Assembly: GCF_021555175.1 (NCBI RefSeq)
Contig: NZ_JAKGRW010000012.1
Location: 124,001-188,000, forward strand
Source of the DNA: Nocardioides alcanivorans
GTDB lineage: Bacteria; Actinomycetota; Actinomycetes; Propionibacteriales; Nocardioidaceae
Length of the DNA: 64,000 bases
Direction: 5' to 3'
The notes under the pieces are model-generated. The model was not told the DNA's origin. It saw nothing but the letters and a program-made list of their open reading frames with translations, and searched no databases. The translations under genes and the position numbers were made by a program. Below, piece after piece: positions 9,290-18,971 of this stretch (position 1 is its first letter; every line of letters begins with the position of its first letter).

Positions 9290-10093
9290 TCAACCGGTGC
9301 CCTCCACGCTGATGTCGGGGCCGAGCGTCTGGAGTTCCGAAGCAGCAATCAGGCCGCGGGTGTAGGGGTGCTGAGGTTGCGTCATTACCGATTGCGCATC
9401 ACCTTGCTCGACGCACTCGCCCTTGAGCAGGACCAAGACACGGTGACTCAAATGCCGTACCTGATTCATGTCGTGACCGATGAAGAGATAGCTCACCCCG
9501 AGCCGCTGCTGGAGCTCAAGCAGGAGGTTCGAGATCTGGCCGCTGACCGAGACGTCGAGGGCAGACATCGGCTCGTCGAGAATGATCACTGCCGGCTCTT
9601 GCGCGAGGGCCCGTGCGATCGCGACCCTCTGCCGCTGGCCACCCGAGAGCTGATGGGGGAAGGACGCGGTGAGCTCGGTAGGCAGCCCGACCAGGCCGAG
9701 GAGATCCGCAGCACGAGCCCGACGAGCGCGTCGGCCGGCACCGCCCTCGATTGCTTGGCGTTCGGTGACGATGTCCCACAGTCTGCGCCGCGGGTTCAGA
9801 GAGCTGTAGGGATTCTGGAAGACAGCTGACACGGCGTTGACGTACTCACGACGACCAGCGCGACCCAACTGTTGGCGGTCTTCTCCCCTGAAAAGAACTG
9901 TCCCGTTCGTCGGTCTCTCGAGTCCAAGCAGTAGGCGGCTCAACGTCGTCTTCCCGCTGCCGGACTCTCCCACGACGCCCACGGTCTCGCCGGGCGCAAG
10001 CGTGAGGCTCAGGCCACTGAGCGCTCGCACCTCATGCTCACGCGTCGTGCGATAGACCTTCGTCAAGTCGCGAGCCTCGAGCACATACGTCAT
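9290..10093 (-). CDS. oligopeptide/nickel-type ABC importer ATPase (OppF/DppF-like)
   Basis: About 267-residue ABC ATPase. Walker A GESGSGKTT (about residue 43), Q-loop FQNPYSSLNPRR, signature LSGGQRQR, Walker B VIILDEP and switch His in LFIGHD are all present, as is the family C-terminal QHPYTRGL. Works as one half of an ATPase pair with the next upstream gene. The ATG at 10093 overlaps the stop of that gene in an ATGA; in-frame starts further up would overlap it deeply and lack homology. Energises import by the permeases at 11046 and 11943. Confidence 0.88.
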   Translation of the reverse strand: MTYVLEARDLTKVYRTTREHEVRALSGLSLTLAPGETVGVVGESGSGKTTLSRLLLGLERPTNGTVLFRGEDRQQLGRAGRREYVNAVSAVFQNPYSSLNPRRRLWDIVTERQAIEGGAGRRARRARAADLLGLVGLPTELTASFPHQLSGGQRQRVAIARALAQEPAVIILDEPMSALDVSVSGQISNLLLELQQRLGVSYLFIGHDMNQVRHLSHRVLVLLKGECVEQGDAQSVMTQPQHPYTRGLIAASELQTLGPDISVEGTG

Positions 10094-11049
10094 CGGTCCT
10101 CCGGATTCCAGCATGCGAGCGAGCTCTGCCCTACGTCGATGGAAGCCGGCATCTGCGTGGTGCAAATGTCCAGTGCGCGGGCGCAACGAGGGGCAAATGG
10201 ACAGCCGGCAGGCATCTCTCGCAGGGTCGCAGGCTGCCCAGGTATCACTTGCAGAGGCCGCCGCGGCTCCCTGCCTTGAGCGCTGGACACCATCAATGCG
10301 CGGGTATAGGGGTGCCGGGGCTCGTTCAGCACCTCTCGCGCCGGACCGCGCTCGACGACGACGCCGCCGTACATCACCACCACGTTCTGACATAGGAGCC
10401 GAGCAACTCGCACATCATGAGTGATCAGGAGGGTCGCCAACTGCCGCTCACGACGCATTTGATCGATGAGTCGTAGGATTCCCACTTGCGTCGTGACGTC
10501 AAGCGCCGTTGTTGGTTCATCTGCGATCAGGACTTTTGGATCACCCGCCAAGGCAATGGCAATGGCAACACGCTGGCACATGCCGCCACTGAACTGATGG
10601 GGGTAGGAGCGCATCCGCGATCGGGCGTCCTTGATGCCGAGCGAGGCAAGCAGGTCGGCGATGCGCTCATTCAGCTCCCCTCGAGCAACCCCGGGCATCG
10701 ACTCGGCGATCTGGGTCCGCACGCGGTAAAGCGGATCTAGTGCGGTCGTCGGATCCTGCGGCACGAACCCAATATCGCGCTGCAGCACCTCCCGCATGCG
10801 ACGGTCCGGGAGGTCAACGAGGTCCAGACCATCTAGCTTGATGCTTCCACCAGCGATATCTCCCACCGGCGGGCGGATCATCCGCATGATCGCCATCGCA
10901 ATCGTGCTCTTCCCGCTGCCGGACTCGCCGACCAGAGCCGTCGCGGTCCCGGCCGGGACTGTGAAGGTCACTCCCCGCGCCGCAGGCAGCGTGTCCGACC
11001 CTGAGAGGTAGTCGACCTTGAGATTCTTGATCTCCAACAACGCGATCAT
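10090..11049 (-). CDS. oligopeptide/nickel-type ABC importer ATPase (OppD/DppD-like)
   Basis: About 319 residues, first ATPase of the pair. Walker [10 protein letters not shown] (about residue 41), Q-loop [11 protein letters not shown], signature FSGGMCQR, Walker B VLIADEP and switch His in LLITHD. The C-terminal extension carries the Cys pattern CPFAPRC...C...C typical of OppD/DppD proteins, which in some members binds an Fe-S cluster. The ATG at 11049 follows GAGGAG and overlaps the permease stop (11046) in an ATGA. Confidence 0.88.
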   Translation of the reverse strand: MIALLEIKNLKVDYLSGSDTLPAARGVTFTVPAGTATALVGESGSGKSTIAMAIMRMIRPPVGDIAGGSIKLDGLDLVDLPDRRMREVLQRDIGFVPQDPTTALDPLYRVRTQIAESMPGVARGELNERIADLLASLGIKDARSRMRSYPHQFSGGMCQRVAIAIALAGDPKVLIADEPTTALDVTTQVGILRLIDQMRRERQLATLLITHDVRVARLLCQNVVVMYGGVVVERGPAREVLNEPRHPYTRALMVSSAQGREPRRPLQVIPGQPATLREMPAGCPFAPRCARALDICTTQMPASIDVGQSSLACWNPEDR

Positions 11050-11950
11050 CTCCTCCTCGTCGCAGGGTCGAGCTGCTGACGCAACCAGTCCCCCGTGAGG
11101 TTCGCTGCGACAACTGTCAGACTGAGCGCTGCGCCGGGAAAAACCGAAAGCCACCAGGCGTTCCGCATATAAGATCGCCCGTCCGCCAACATGTTGCCCC
11201 AGGACGCGTCAGGCAGCGGCACGCCTATGCCCAGAAAACTCATGCTCCCCTCGGCGACGATCGAGAGACCGACCTGCAGCGTGGCGAGCACCAGGAGTGT
11301 CGGGATGATGTTGGGCAGGACGTGCCTGGTCATCGACCACCACGGACCACCGCCGAGGACCGTCGACATCCTCACGAAGGCTTGGCCCCGAACCCGGATG
11401 ACCTCACTACGCAACACGCGCGCGTACTGGGGCCATGCCCCCAGGACGATGACTAGGATGACGACGACGATGCTGGCTCCATAGAGCGCCACGATCACGA
11501 TGCCCAGCAGCAGGACAGGGAAGGCCATCGATGCGTCCGCCGCCCTGGTCAGCACGATGTCGAGTCGCCCCCCACAAAACCGGCAAGCAGCGCGACCGCA
11601 GTGCCGATGACACCGGCCAGCGCGACAGCTCCCACGGCGACGAGCAGCGAAACCCGTGCACCCGAGACCATGCGGCTCAGCACATCGCGGCCCAGGTGAT
11701 CAGTGCCGAAGGGGTGACCCATGGTTCCCCCAGCGAAGACGGGCGGCTCTAACGCATGAGCCAGATCGATCGCATTGGGCGGGTGAGGGGCAAACCACGG
11801 ACCTAGCGTTCCCATCAGGACGAAGAGAACGAGAATCCCGAGGCTGAGCCACGGCCGACGAACCTTTCGTTGTCGCCGCCCGGATCTCGTCCTGCCGGGC
11901 GCGGAGATGTCTGATTCGACATCCGCGGAGTTCACTGACATATCAGGCAC
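11046..11950 (-). CDS. ABC importer permease (DppC-like), one frameshift
   Basis: Inner-membrane permease of about 300 residues. The N-terminal half has a charged leader, helix 1 and the DppC block HPFGTDHLGRDVLSRMVSGA. The frame breaks in a run of six C at 11568-11573 and resumes as DIVLTRAADASMAFPVLL with the EAA-loop region (AFVRMSTVLGGGPWWSMTRH) and GSMSFLGIGVPLPDASWG. One added base restores a normal protein. The GTG at 11950 (or ATG at 11941) overlaps the end of the dppB-like gene, so the genes are coupled. Confidence 0.82.
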
Positions 11951-12875
11951 CCACCGTCGTCCGCTGATCTCTCACCCGGGGGTCGAGCACGCCATACAGG
12001 AGGTCCACGACGAACAGCAACGCAATGAACAGGAGCGTGTTGATCACGACAACTCCCTGGACGAGGGCGAAGTCCTTGGATCCGATTGCGCCGATGGCGA
12101 GTCGCCCGACGCCGGGCCACGCGAACAGGTTCTCCACTACGATCGTTTGGGAAAACATCGCGCCGAGTTGGAGCCCCGCGAGAGTCACCACAGGCAATGA
12201 CGCATTGCGCATCACGTGCCCGAAGAGAACATGCGGCGACACTCCCTTTGCCCTCTCATAGAGCGTGAAGTCCTTGTGATGAACCTCGATGACCGTCGAC
12301 CGAGTGAGGCGGGCGATAGCCGCGGTGGGCAACGCTGCGAGCGCCACAGCCGGAAGTATCAGGCTGCTCGGACCGTCCGCCCCGAAGGCAGGCAACCAGT
12401 TGAGGTTGACAGCGAACAACAGGATCAGAAGCATGCCGAGCCAGAACGAGGGAACCGACTGCCCGACCACGGCGAGGAGCCTTACGGAGGTGTCAGTCCG
12501 GGTGTCGGCCCGTGACCCGGCGAGCGCTCCGAGCAGCACCCCGGTCACCAAGGCCAGTATGAAGGCAACCAGGGCCAACTGGGCCGTCTGGCCCATTGCC
12601 GGCACGACCAGTTCACTGACTGGGACGTGGTAGCTGGTCGATGTGCCGAGATCACCACGCGCTAAGTCACCCAAGAATGCGAGGTACTGAGCCAGGACCG
12701 GGCGGTCGAATCCGAGCTCGGCTCGCAGGGCCTCGATCTCCTCCGGTCCCGCATCTGGTGGCGCAAGCAAGGTCGCGGGATCGCCATTCAGGCGTGCCAA
12801 GAAGAACACCGCAGAGACGATGACGAGGGCCGCTATCAAACCCTGCACCAAACGGCTCAGCGCGAACCTCAGCAT
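11943..12875 (-). CDS. ABC importer permease (DppB-like)
   Basis: Intact 310-residue permease with six predicted helices. The family N-terminus (MLRFALSRLVQGLIAALVIV), the motif LGTS after DLARGDLG, and the EAA loop YERAKGVSPHVLFGHVMRNA are clear. C-terminal block LLFVVDLLYGVLDPRVR is typical. Pairs with the DppC-like permease. It lies 37 bp after the binding-protein gene and overlaps the next. Confidence 0.9.
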   Translation of the reverse strand: MLRFALSRLVQGLIAALVIVSAVFFLARLNGDPATLLAPPDAGPEEIEALRAELGFDRPVLAQYLAFLGDLARGDLGTSTSYHVPVSELVVPAMGQTAQLALVAFILALVTGVLLGALAGSRADTRTDTSVRLLAVVGQSVPSFWLGMLLILLFAVNLNWLPAFGADGPSSLILPAVALAALPTAAIARLTRSTVIEVHHKDFTLYERAKGVSPHVLFGHVMRNASLPVVTLAGLQLGAMFSQTIVVENLFAWPGVGRLAIGAIGSKDFALVQGVVVINTLLFIALLFVVDLLYGVLDPRVRDQRTTVGA

Positions 12876-12912
12876 GGGGCGCGACGCATCGACGGCACCT
12901 GCGCTGCAGCCA

Positions 12913-14522
12913 TCACTCGGCCTCCAGGTACCAGAACGGCTCAGCTATCGGCGTGGCGACCTTCGGCCTGAACTCAGCGACCCGAGGGCCGATCGCCATG
13001 ACGTTGTCGAAACGCACCATGGGTAGCACATAAAGCGTCTCACGCATCAACTCATTCAGTTGCCGTCCGTACTCCTCACGTTCGCCGTCGTCCATCGTGG
13101 CGAGGGCCTTGTCCAGAACGTCGTCGAACCGAGTGTCGGCATGTGAGGTCAAGATGCCATCGGTGGTGAAGTAGGGCACGTACCCGGTCAGCTCTGAGGC
13201 GAAGCTTCCGTTGATGGAGAAGACCGAGGCACCGTCGTAGGCCTGGTCGTAGCTCTTTTGCACATAGGTCGCGTTGTCGTCGAGAGTGAGGTTCACCTTC
13301 ACACCGACCTTCGCCCAGTAGCCGGAGATCGCCTCCACGAACTTCATGACATTCGGTATCGATGGCGACGAGCTGTAGGAGTTGAGGTCAAGCTCAAGGT
13401 TCGCCGCGCCTTCCTCAGCGAGAATCTGCTTGGCGCGGTCGGGATCGTAGGCCTGAGGCTCGAACGAGGCGTCGTATCCGTCAGTCGTCGTCAGCATGGG
13501 TGTCGCTGCAACTTGTGCATAGCCCTTGTACAAGGTGTCGGCAATCGCCTGACGATCCACGGCCATCAGGAGCGCCTCGCGCACCCTCAGGTTCTTCAGG
13601 GGCGAAGGACCGTCGTCGCGATTGTCGAGCATTTGGATGAACCCCAGCGAAGCCGACTCCGAGGTGACGATCCGAATGCCGCCCGAGCCGTCGAGTTGCT
13701 CTGCACCATTGGCGCTCAACCCTTGGACCACATCGAGCTGACCCGACTGCAACCCACTGATCCTGGTCGTCTCGTCCGGCACCGCCTTCATGACCAGTCT
13801 CTCGAAGTTGGCTTTTCGCCCCTCGTCCCAGAAGTCGTCGAAGCGGGCGACCACGATGGATTGATTCACTTCCTGCGACACGAACTTGAAAGGGCCGGCG
13901 GCAACCGGGGCCCTCATGAACTGGTCCTCACCGACTTCGTTGTAATAACCAGTGGCGATCGGAACCGGCGAGTCCTGGAGGAGATTCGGGTAGGGCCGCT
14001 TCGTCGTCACCTTGACGACCATGTCGTCATCTACGACCACCGTGTCGATCGCCTTCGCGAAACCGGAATGACTCAGGTAGTGGATCCAGTTCTCGGGGTC
14101 CTTGCCGCTTCGCGGACCACCCGTTCGATCGCTGTCTTTACATCCTCGCCAGTAAAGGTCGAACCATCGTGCATCTTCACCCCTTCACGGAGCTTGAAGG
14201 TCCACGTCAACCCGTCCGAGGAGACCCGCCATGAAGTCGCCAGTCCGGGTGCCCACGTCCCATCGATCTCCTGGCGCGCGAGGCCCTCTCCCACGGCATC
14301 GCGCATCCAGGCGGTGGACAACGCGTTCCTGGCCTGCATCGGGTCGATCCAGTTGCCGTCAAGGGCAGGTGTCCCCACCGTGATCGTCTTGCCGGCTGCG
14401 TCCTCGGATTCCCCATTGGACAGTCCGCAGGCAGCGAGCAGCGCCACGGCGAGGGCGATCATCAGCACGTAACGACGAGCAGGGGCCTGCAGGCCCGAGT
14501 TGTCTTGTCGTGTTCGATTCAT
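12913..14522 (-). CDS. ABC importer solute-binding lipoprotein (DppA-like), one frameshift
   Basis: Family-5 extracellular binding protein of about 535 residues. Signal peptide with lipobox LLAAC (about residue 30) anchors it in the membrane. The N-terminal lobe reads GKTITVGTPALDGNWIDPMQ and SDGLTWTFKLREGVKMHDGS; the frame then shifts by one base between about 14095 and 14110 and continues as KDPENWIHYLSHSGFAKAID through a complete C-terminal lobe to FWYLEAE. Start chosen at 14522 because GAGGAG lies 7 bases upstream. First gene of an operon with two permeases, two ATPases and an MFS carrier. Family members bind peptides, nickel, opines or other solutes; the regulon context suggests a catabolic substrate here. 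Confidence 0.85.
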
Positions 14523-14653
14523 ACTCGCTCTCCTCAAGTTCATATTTGTCTCCGCCTGGGTGCGCAAAGGCCCGGTATGTCCGCATGGAGGATCACCGCG
14601 CTCGCCCAGCGAGGGAACTCGCCGGGCCACGGCGCCATCTTGACCTGAACCAC

Positions 14654-14665
14654 TCCGTGTACAGA
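14654..14665. promoter_or_regulatory. operator copy TCCGTGTACAGA
   Basis: Palindrome copy 132 bp upstream of the binding-protein start at 14522; the next gene on the other side points the same way, so this serves the ABC operon. Confidence 0.55.
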
Positions 14666-14751
14666 TCATTGGATGTCAGTCGCACACAGACCTGTGTCGA
14701 GGGACTGGCACGACGTTTGCGGGGCTGACGGCCGGCTTACGGATCCTCCTG

Positions 14752-15240
14752 CTAAGACGGCGTGACCGCTGCTCGAAGGAGGCCACCGTAGTAGGAGTCT
14801 GGGGCGACGTGCTCGACCTGCGTAGTCCGCTCCGCAATCAGCCAGCGGCCGTCGATCTTGACGAACCTATCCTCATAAGTCCCGCTGTGGTCATAGCCGG
14901 CATCGGTGATCACCAGGTAGTAGGTGACGCCCTCGGCGCATGAGCTGTCCACGAACGTGAGTCGCGTGGAAGTAAGGTGGTGCCGAGAAACCGACATTTG
15001 AGCTTGGTCTCGGGTGTCCGCCAAGTTTGCCCTGAGTGTTCGAGCATCACCGTTGCGAAACCGGGCCGTGATCGCCTCGCGGCCTTCATAGCGGCCCAAC
15101 CCAACGCCCGGAACCTTCATCACGGCATCCTCAGCCCAAATGCGTTCCATGCGATCCCACTCGCCGCGATCGTTGGACACCGTGTACTCACTGATAAGGT
15201 CCATGATCTCCAAGCGTGCGCCATGCTCTTCGACGTCCAT
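14752..15240 (-). CDS. SnoaL-like / NTF2-fold protein (2 of 3)
   Basis: 162 residues. The N-terminal helix LEIMDLISEYTVSNDRGEWD, the acidic turn WAEDAVMKVPG and the closing strand DRFVKIDGRWLIAERTTQ mark the SnoaL-like NTF2 fold. HH at the start of a central strand (VSRHHLTSTRL) is a common active-site position in SnoaL_4 proteins. ATG at 15240 with a GGAG site. Downstream of the SDR gene with a 117-bp gap, so probably co-transcribed. Reaction unknown: dehydratase, isomerase or ring hydrolase are all possible. Confidence 0.82.
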   Translation of the reverse strand: MDVEEHGARLEIMDLISEYTVSNDRGEWDRMERIWAEDAVMKVPGVGLGRYEGREAITARFRNGDARTLRANLADTRDQAQMSVSRHHLTSTRLTFVDSSCAEGVTYYLVITDAGYDHSGTYEDRFVKIDGRWLIAERTTQVEHVAPDSYYGGLLRAAVTPS

Positions 15241-15357
15241 GCCGCTCCATTCCTGCCTCGGTTGGGTTCACATCGGGTTTGCCCCGCCCCCGGTCGCTCC
15301 TCGCCGGCAAGCTCCGGGCAACTGCGCTGCCCATCGACTCGACGGGCAGCGCACCTA

Positions 15358-16200
15358 CTAACGGACCGTTGAACCGGCATCCACCGCGATCTCGGTCCCA
15401 GTGATGAATCGCGACTCATCGCTCGCCAGGAAGGCCACAGCGTTCGCAACGTCCTCAGGCGCCATCCACTTGTCTGGAAGCGCGTTCATGAAGATGGGCC
15501 CGAGAGTCGCCGCGACCTCGGGCTTCTCAAGCTCTCCACCAAAGGGGTTAGCTTCGCCCTTCTGTCCGTTCCATTCGAAGCCTGCCATCGGCGTCATCAC
15601 GGCCCCCGGGAGAATGGTGTTGACACGGACTCGATGCTGTCCCAGCTCATTGGCCAGGGTCTTGGTAAGGCCGACCAGGGCGTGCTTCGAACATACATAA
15701 GGGGCCAGGAACGGTTGTCCGCGTACACCGGCAACTGAGCTCGTCACGATGATGGAGCCACCGTCACCCTGCTTGATCAGCACGGGCGCGATCGCCTTGA
15801 GCACCTTCCAGACGCTCGTGAGGTTGACCGAGATGACCTCGTCCCACTCTTCCTCGGTCACCTCCCACGCGTAGCCGTAGTGGCAGATACCGTGATTGGC
15901 CACCACCACATCTAGGCGTCCGAGTTCACGCACGCCGTCGTCCACGAGCGCCTTGACCGCTTGATAGTCGCGGGCGTCCAACTTCCGCCAGACGATTGCG
16001 CGCCCCTCCTGCTCGACGAGCCTCGCCGTCTCCTCGAGGTCAGCCAGTGTCGGCGGGTCGTAGTTCGCGCTCGCGAAGCCCTCGCAGATATCGAAGGCGA
16101 TGATGTCCGCACCCTCGCTTGCAAGACGCACTGCGTGCGCACGCCCCTGACCACGAGCCGCACCGGTGACGAGTGCGACCTTTCCCGAAAGTCGTCCCAT
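15358..16200 (-). CDS. mycofactocin-coupled SDR-family oxidoreductase
   Basis: 280 residues. The cofactor motif GAARGQGRAHAVRLASEGAD, the acidic residue in IIAFDICEG, the long insert between beta-2 and alpha-3, NHG in place of NNAG (about residue 106), SSVAG and YVCSK are the pattern of the mycofactocin-dependent SDR subfamily, whose NAD(H) stays bound and is recycled by mycofactocin. Expected to oxidise a secondary alcohol. The C-terminal DAGSTVR ending is typical. It heads a minus-strand unit with the SnoaL gene. No mycofactocin biosynthesis genes are in the window. Confidence 0.85.
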   Translation of the reverse strand: MGRLSGKVALVTGAARGQGRAHAVRLASEGADIIAFDICEGFASANYDPPTLADLEETARLVEQEGRAIVWRKLDARDYQAVKALVDDGVRELGRLDVVVANHGICHYGYAWEVTEEEWDEVISVNLTSVWKVLKAIAPVLIKQGDGGSIIVTSSVAGVRGQPFLAPYVCSKHALVGLTKTLANELGQHRVRVNTILPGAVMTPMAGFEWNGQKGEANPFGGELEKPEVAATLGPIFMNALPDKWMAPEDVANAVAFLASDESRFITGTEIAVDAGSTVR

Positions 16201-16299
16201 TTCATTCTCCCAAGGTTGAAAACCGAATTGCGTTCAAGCTGTGCTGTCCCGAGAGCATCGAGCGGCAGTCTCAGAAGACCGTCGCGTCCCGCGCGGTAC

Positions 16300-17246
16300 T
16301 TATGCGCCGCGACGAGCCCCCGCTGCGGCCGATCGGAACTCGGCCACCATCTCCGCCGTCATCTGAGCGGTCTCATCTTTGTTCAAAGTCGTGCGCAAGC
16401 GATACAGAATCACATCGGTGACGCCTGCCTCAGCGAGTTGAGGCAGGCATGCAAACGTCTTGCTGAAGTCGTTGCGACCATCTGCGTGATGTTCCGCGAA
16501 GATTCCGACCTGCACCGGGAACGCACCGTCGTGTCCAACACCCGCCTCAACCACGAGAGAACGCATCTTCGCGATACTCTCCGCCATGTCTTCGTGGCCG
16601 ATGTCCCACGTGATCCACCCCGACCCGAACCGGGCGATCCGTCGAGCGACGTTCTGGTTCACTCGGCCGCCGACCCAAATCGGTACCCCCCTTCTTGCAG
16701 GGGCTTCGGCATCGCGTGAATATTGGAAAACGTCAGGTCCTGGCTTTCATAGCTGGCTCGCTTCTCGCGCCACAACAACTGACAGACCTCGAGCGTGTGA
16801 TCAAGCAGTCGGCCTCTGGCCTTGAAGTTAAGACCCGCGGCGACGTACTCCTCCCGCTGCCAACCGATACCCACACCGAGATCGAGGCGACCGCCAGAGA
16901 GCACGTCGATCGTGACAGCGGACTTGGCCAGCACCACCGGTCGACGTAGGGCAGCCAGAAGGATTCCAGTGCCCAATCGAATCTGGGTGGTCACCCCGCT
17001 CAAGGCCGCGAGGAGGGACATGGGCTCGAAGTAGTTACCGTCGGGTCCGGTGGGCTGGGAGCCGCCGACGAGTCCGCCCAGGGCAGGGTTGCCGTACGCG
17101 TCCAACTGCTCCCCGAACACGATGTGATCTGGCGCCATGATGCGATCGACGCCGGCTTCGTCGCACGCCCGAGCGAAGTCCAAGACGTATCGCCAGTTCG
17201 CTACATCTTGGGTCAAATTGGAGGGCAGGGAGACCGACAAACGCAT
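16300..17246 (-). CDS. LLM-class (F420-type) oxidoreductase, one frameshift
   Basis: About 315 residues when joined. N-terminal MRLSVSLPSNLTQDVANW, MAPDHIVFG, the flavin-site blocks IRLGTGILLAALRRPVVLAK and GGRLDLGVGIGWQREEYVA, and then, after a shift in the C6 run at 16686-16691 (G6 in the coding sense), the C-terminal IARFGSGWI block. One extra G gives the family sequence GVPIWVGGR at the junction. The ATG at 17246 follows AAGGA. The GxGWQxEEY motif is typical of F420-dependent members. Function inferred only to superfamily level. Confidence 0.8.
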
Positions 17247-17481
17247 TATTCGTTCCTTATCAGGGACGTACGCGACCGCCACGAAGCATCGTTGATTCCG
17301 GGGCCGTACGAAATGTGGGTTGACATTGACTTGAGAGCTGCCGACCGGCGTGGGCACTCCCGCTCCACGAGCGGCTACCTCATTGCAGGGATCCTGCAAT
17401 CTGGCCCAGGCACGTTGTGTGCAGCGCCCTCGTTCACGCGACCGCCATCGAGGAACGCAGACAGCCGGCTACAGCATCCGC

Positions 17482-18681
17482 CTACCAGCTACATTCGAGC
17501 TTGTTGAACTCGCGGCTCGTCGTCCAAGACACCTTCACGCCGTCCGGACCCGCGAGCCGGATCTGGGGCATACGCCGCAGGATCTCTTCCATTGCAATCT
17601 GCATCTGGAGGCGGGCAAAAGGCGCCCCGACACAGCGGTGGATCCCCGCACCGAACCCCAATTGCTTGTGGACGTTGCTTCTGTCGAGACGGAATTCGTC
17701 GGGATCCTCGAACATGGCGGGATCACGGTTGGCCGCACCGAACATGAGCATCACCCGCTCCCCTGCACCGATTGACACATCGCCCACAGTGCTGGAGGCA
17801 GTCGTCGTGCGCGCCATCCCCGGGAAAGGTGACTCGATCCGCAACGCCTCCTCGACGGCGATCTCGATCAGAGCCGGGTCGTCGAGCAACTGGTCGCGAA
17901 GTTTCGGGTCTCCCGCGACGCGATAGAGGAGCCCGCCGATACCGCTCGCGGTCGTCTCAACGCCGGCGCCCAGCAGCAGAAAGGCCAGCGAAACAGCGTC
18001 ATCGTGGTTGATCGGCTCGTCATCGATCATGAGACCCGCGATGTCCGAGAGCATGTCCTCACGGGGGTGGGAACGGCGTTCTTCGACGCCCCTACTGAGG
18101 CGGGCCAAGATCTCGGCGTAGGCGACAGCTGCCCCTTCCAACTCCCCCTCCTGCGTGAGCCTCGTTCTATCCATCGCCTTATCGCGGAACCAGGTCCACT
18201 CATCTTCGGGGAGCCCGAGGATGATGGCGATGGCCATCGTGGGGAACGGATTGAAGAACACCTCCGCCAGATCGGCGTGGCCGTCCTCCACGATCTCATC
18301 GAGAAGAGATCCGACCACCGATCGGATACTCGGCTCCAACGCGAGCATGCGCTTGACAGAGAACCACCCTTGGAGCGGCCTGCGGTACTTTCGATGCTCA
18401 GGGTCGTCCTGCTCAATGCAGATGACCCGCGGAGGTGGAAGAGAGGGGATGGTCACAGGACAAGCGCTACTGAAGACATCCGCATTGAGCGAGGCGTTGT
18501 AGACATCCTTGTAGCTCGAGATCACCCAGAAACCGTCATCGAAGGTATCCGAATGCGCGACGGGGCACCTCGACAGTAGGTCCTTATAGTACTCGCCGGG
18601 CTCTCTTGCCACGTCGGGCTCATTGAGTCGGAAAGGCACAGAAACTGGCTGAGAAACAGACTTGACGCTGGGTTCGGTCAC
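17482..18681 (-). CDS. cytochrome P450 (1 of 2)
   Basis: Soluble bacterial P450 of about 399 residues. I-helix oxygen-activation motif GAGVETT (about residue 243), K-helix ExxR in EEALRIESP and heme-ligand loop FGAGIHRCVGAPFAR, with the Cys ligand near residue 345. No membrane anchor, so it needs a ferredoxin and reductase; candidates are the genes at 26658 and 31256. Start GTG 18681 has AGGAG 5 bases upstream; a TTG at 18723 would abut the operator and has no ribosome site. The operator at 18728-18739 with a TAATTG hexamer sits just upstream. Substrate class not deducible. Confidence 0.9.
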   Translation of the reverse strand: MTEPSVKSVSQPVSVPFRLNEPDVAREPGEYYKDLLSRCPVAHSDTFDDGFWVISSYKDVYNASLNADVFSSACPVTIPSLPPPRVICIEQDDPEHRKYRRPLQGWFSVKRMLALEPSIRSVVGSLLDEIVEDGHADLAEVFFNPFPTMAIAIILGLPEDEWTWFRDKAMDRTRLTQEGELEGAAVAYAEILARLSRGVEERRSHPREDMLSDIAGLMIDDEPINHDDAVSLAFLLLGAGVETTASGIGGLLYRVAGDPKLRDQLLDDPALIEIAVEEALRIESPFPGMARTTTASSTVGDVSIGAGERVMLMFGAANRDPAMFEDPDEFRLDRSNVHKQLGFGAGIHRCVGAPFARLQMQIAMEEILRRMPQIRLAGPDGVKVSWTTSREFNKLECSW

Positions 18682-18727
18682 CGGAACTCCTGGATCTTTG
18701 GCGCGAGGGCCACGGCTGATCAATTAC

Positions 18728-18739
18728 TCAGTACACTGA
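18728..18739. promoter_or_regulatory. operator copy TCAGTACACTGA
   Basis: Consensus-like copy 47 bp upstream of the P450 start. On the minus strand the palindrome is followed, after one base, by TAATTG, a fair -10 hexamer pointing into the P450 gene. Confidence 0.65.
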
Positions 18740-18971
18740 TCAATGGCCATATGTGCACTATCCCTGAATGGGATACGGAATGTCAAGGGGTATCTTGCGA
18801 CAACGTCTGGTCTCGGGATCGATATTGACGAGCCAGACATCGGTTGCTGGGTCGAAGCGGCCAACGCCGTTGGCGGGTCCCTTTGGAAGATGAAGTCGGG
18901 CTCGCGCTGCTAACGCGGACGCAGGACAGCGCGAAGCCGACCACCATTGGCACGGTTACGGAACGAGGCCC

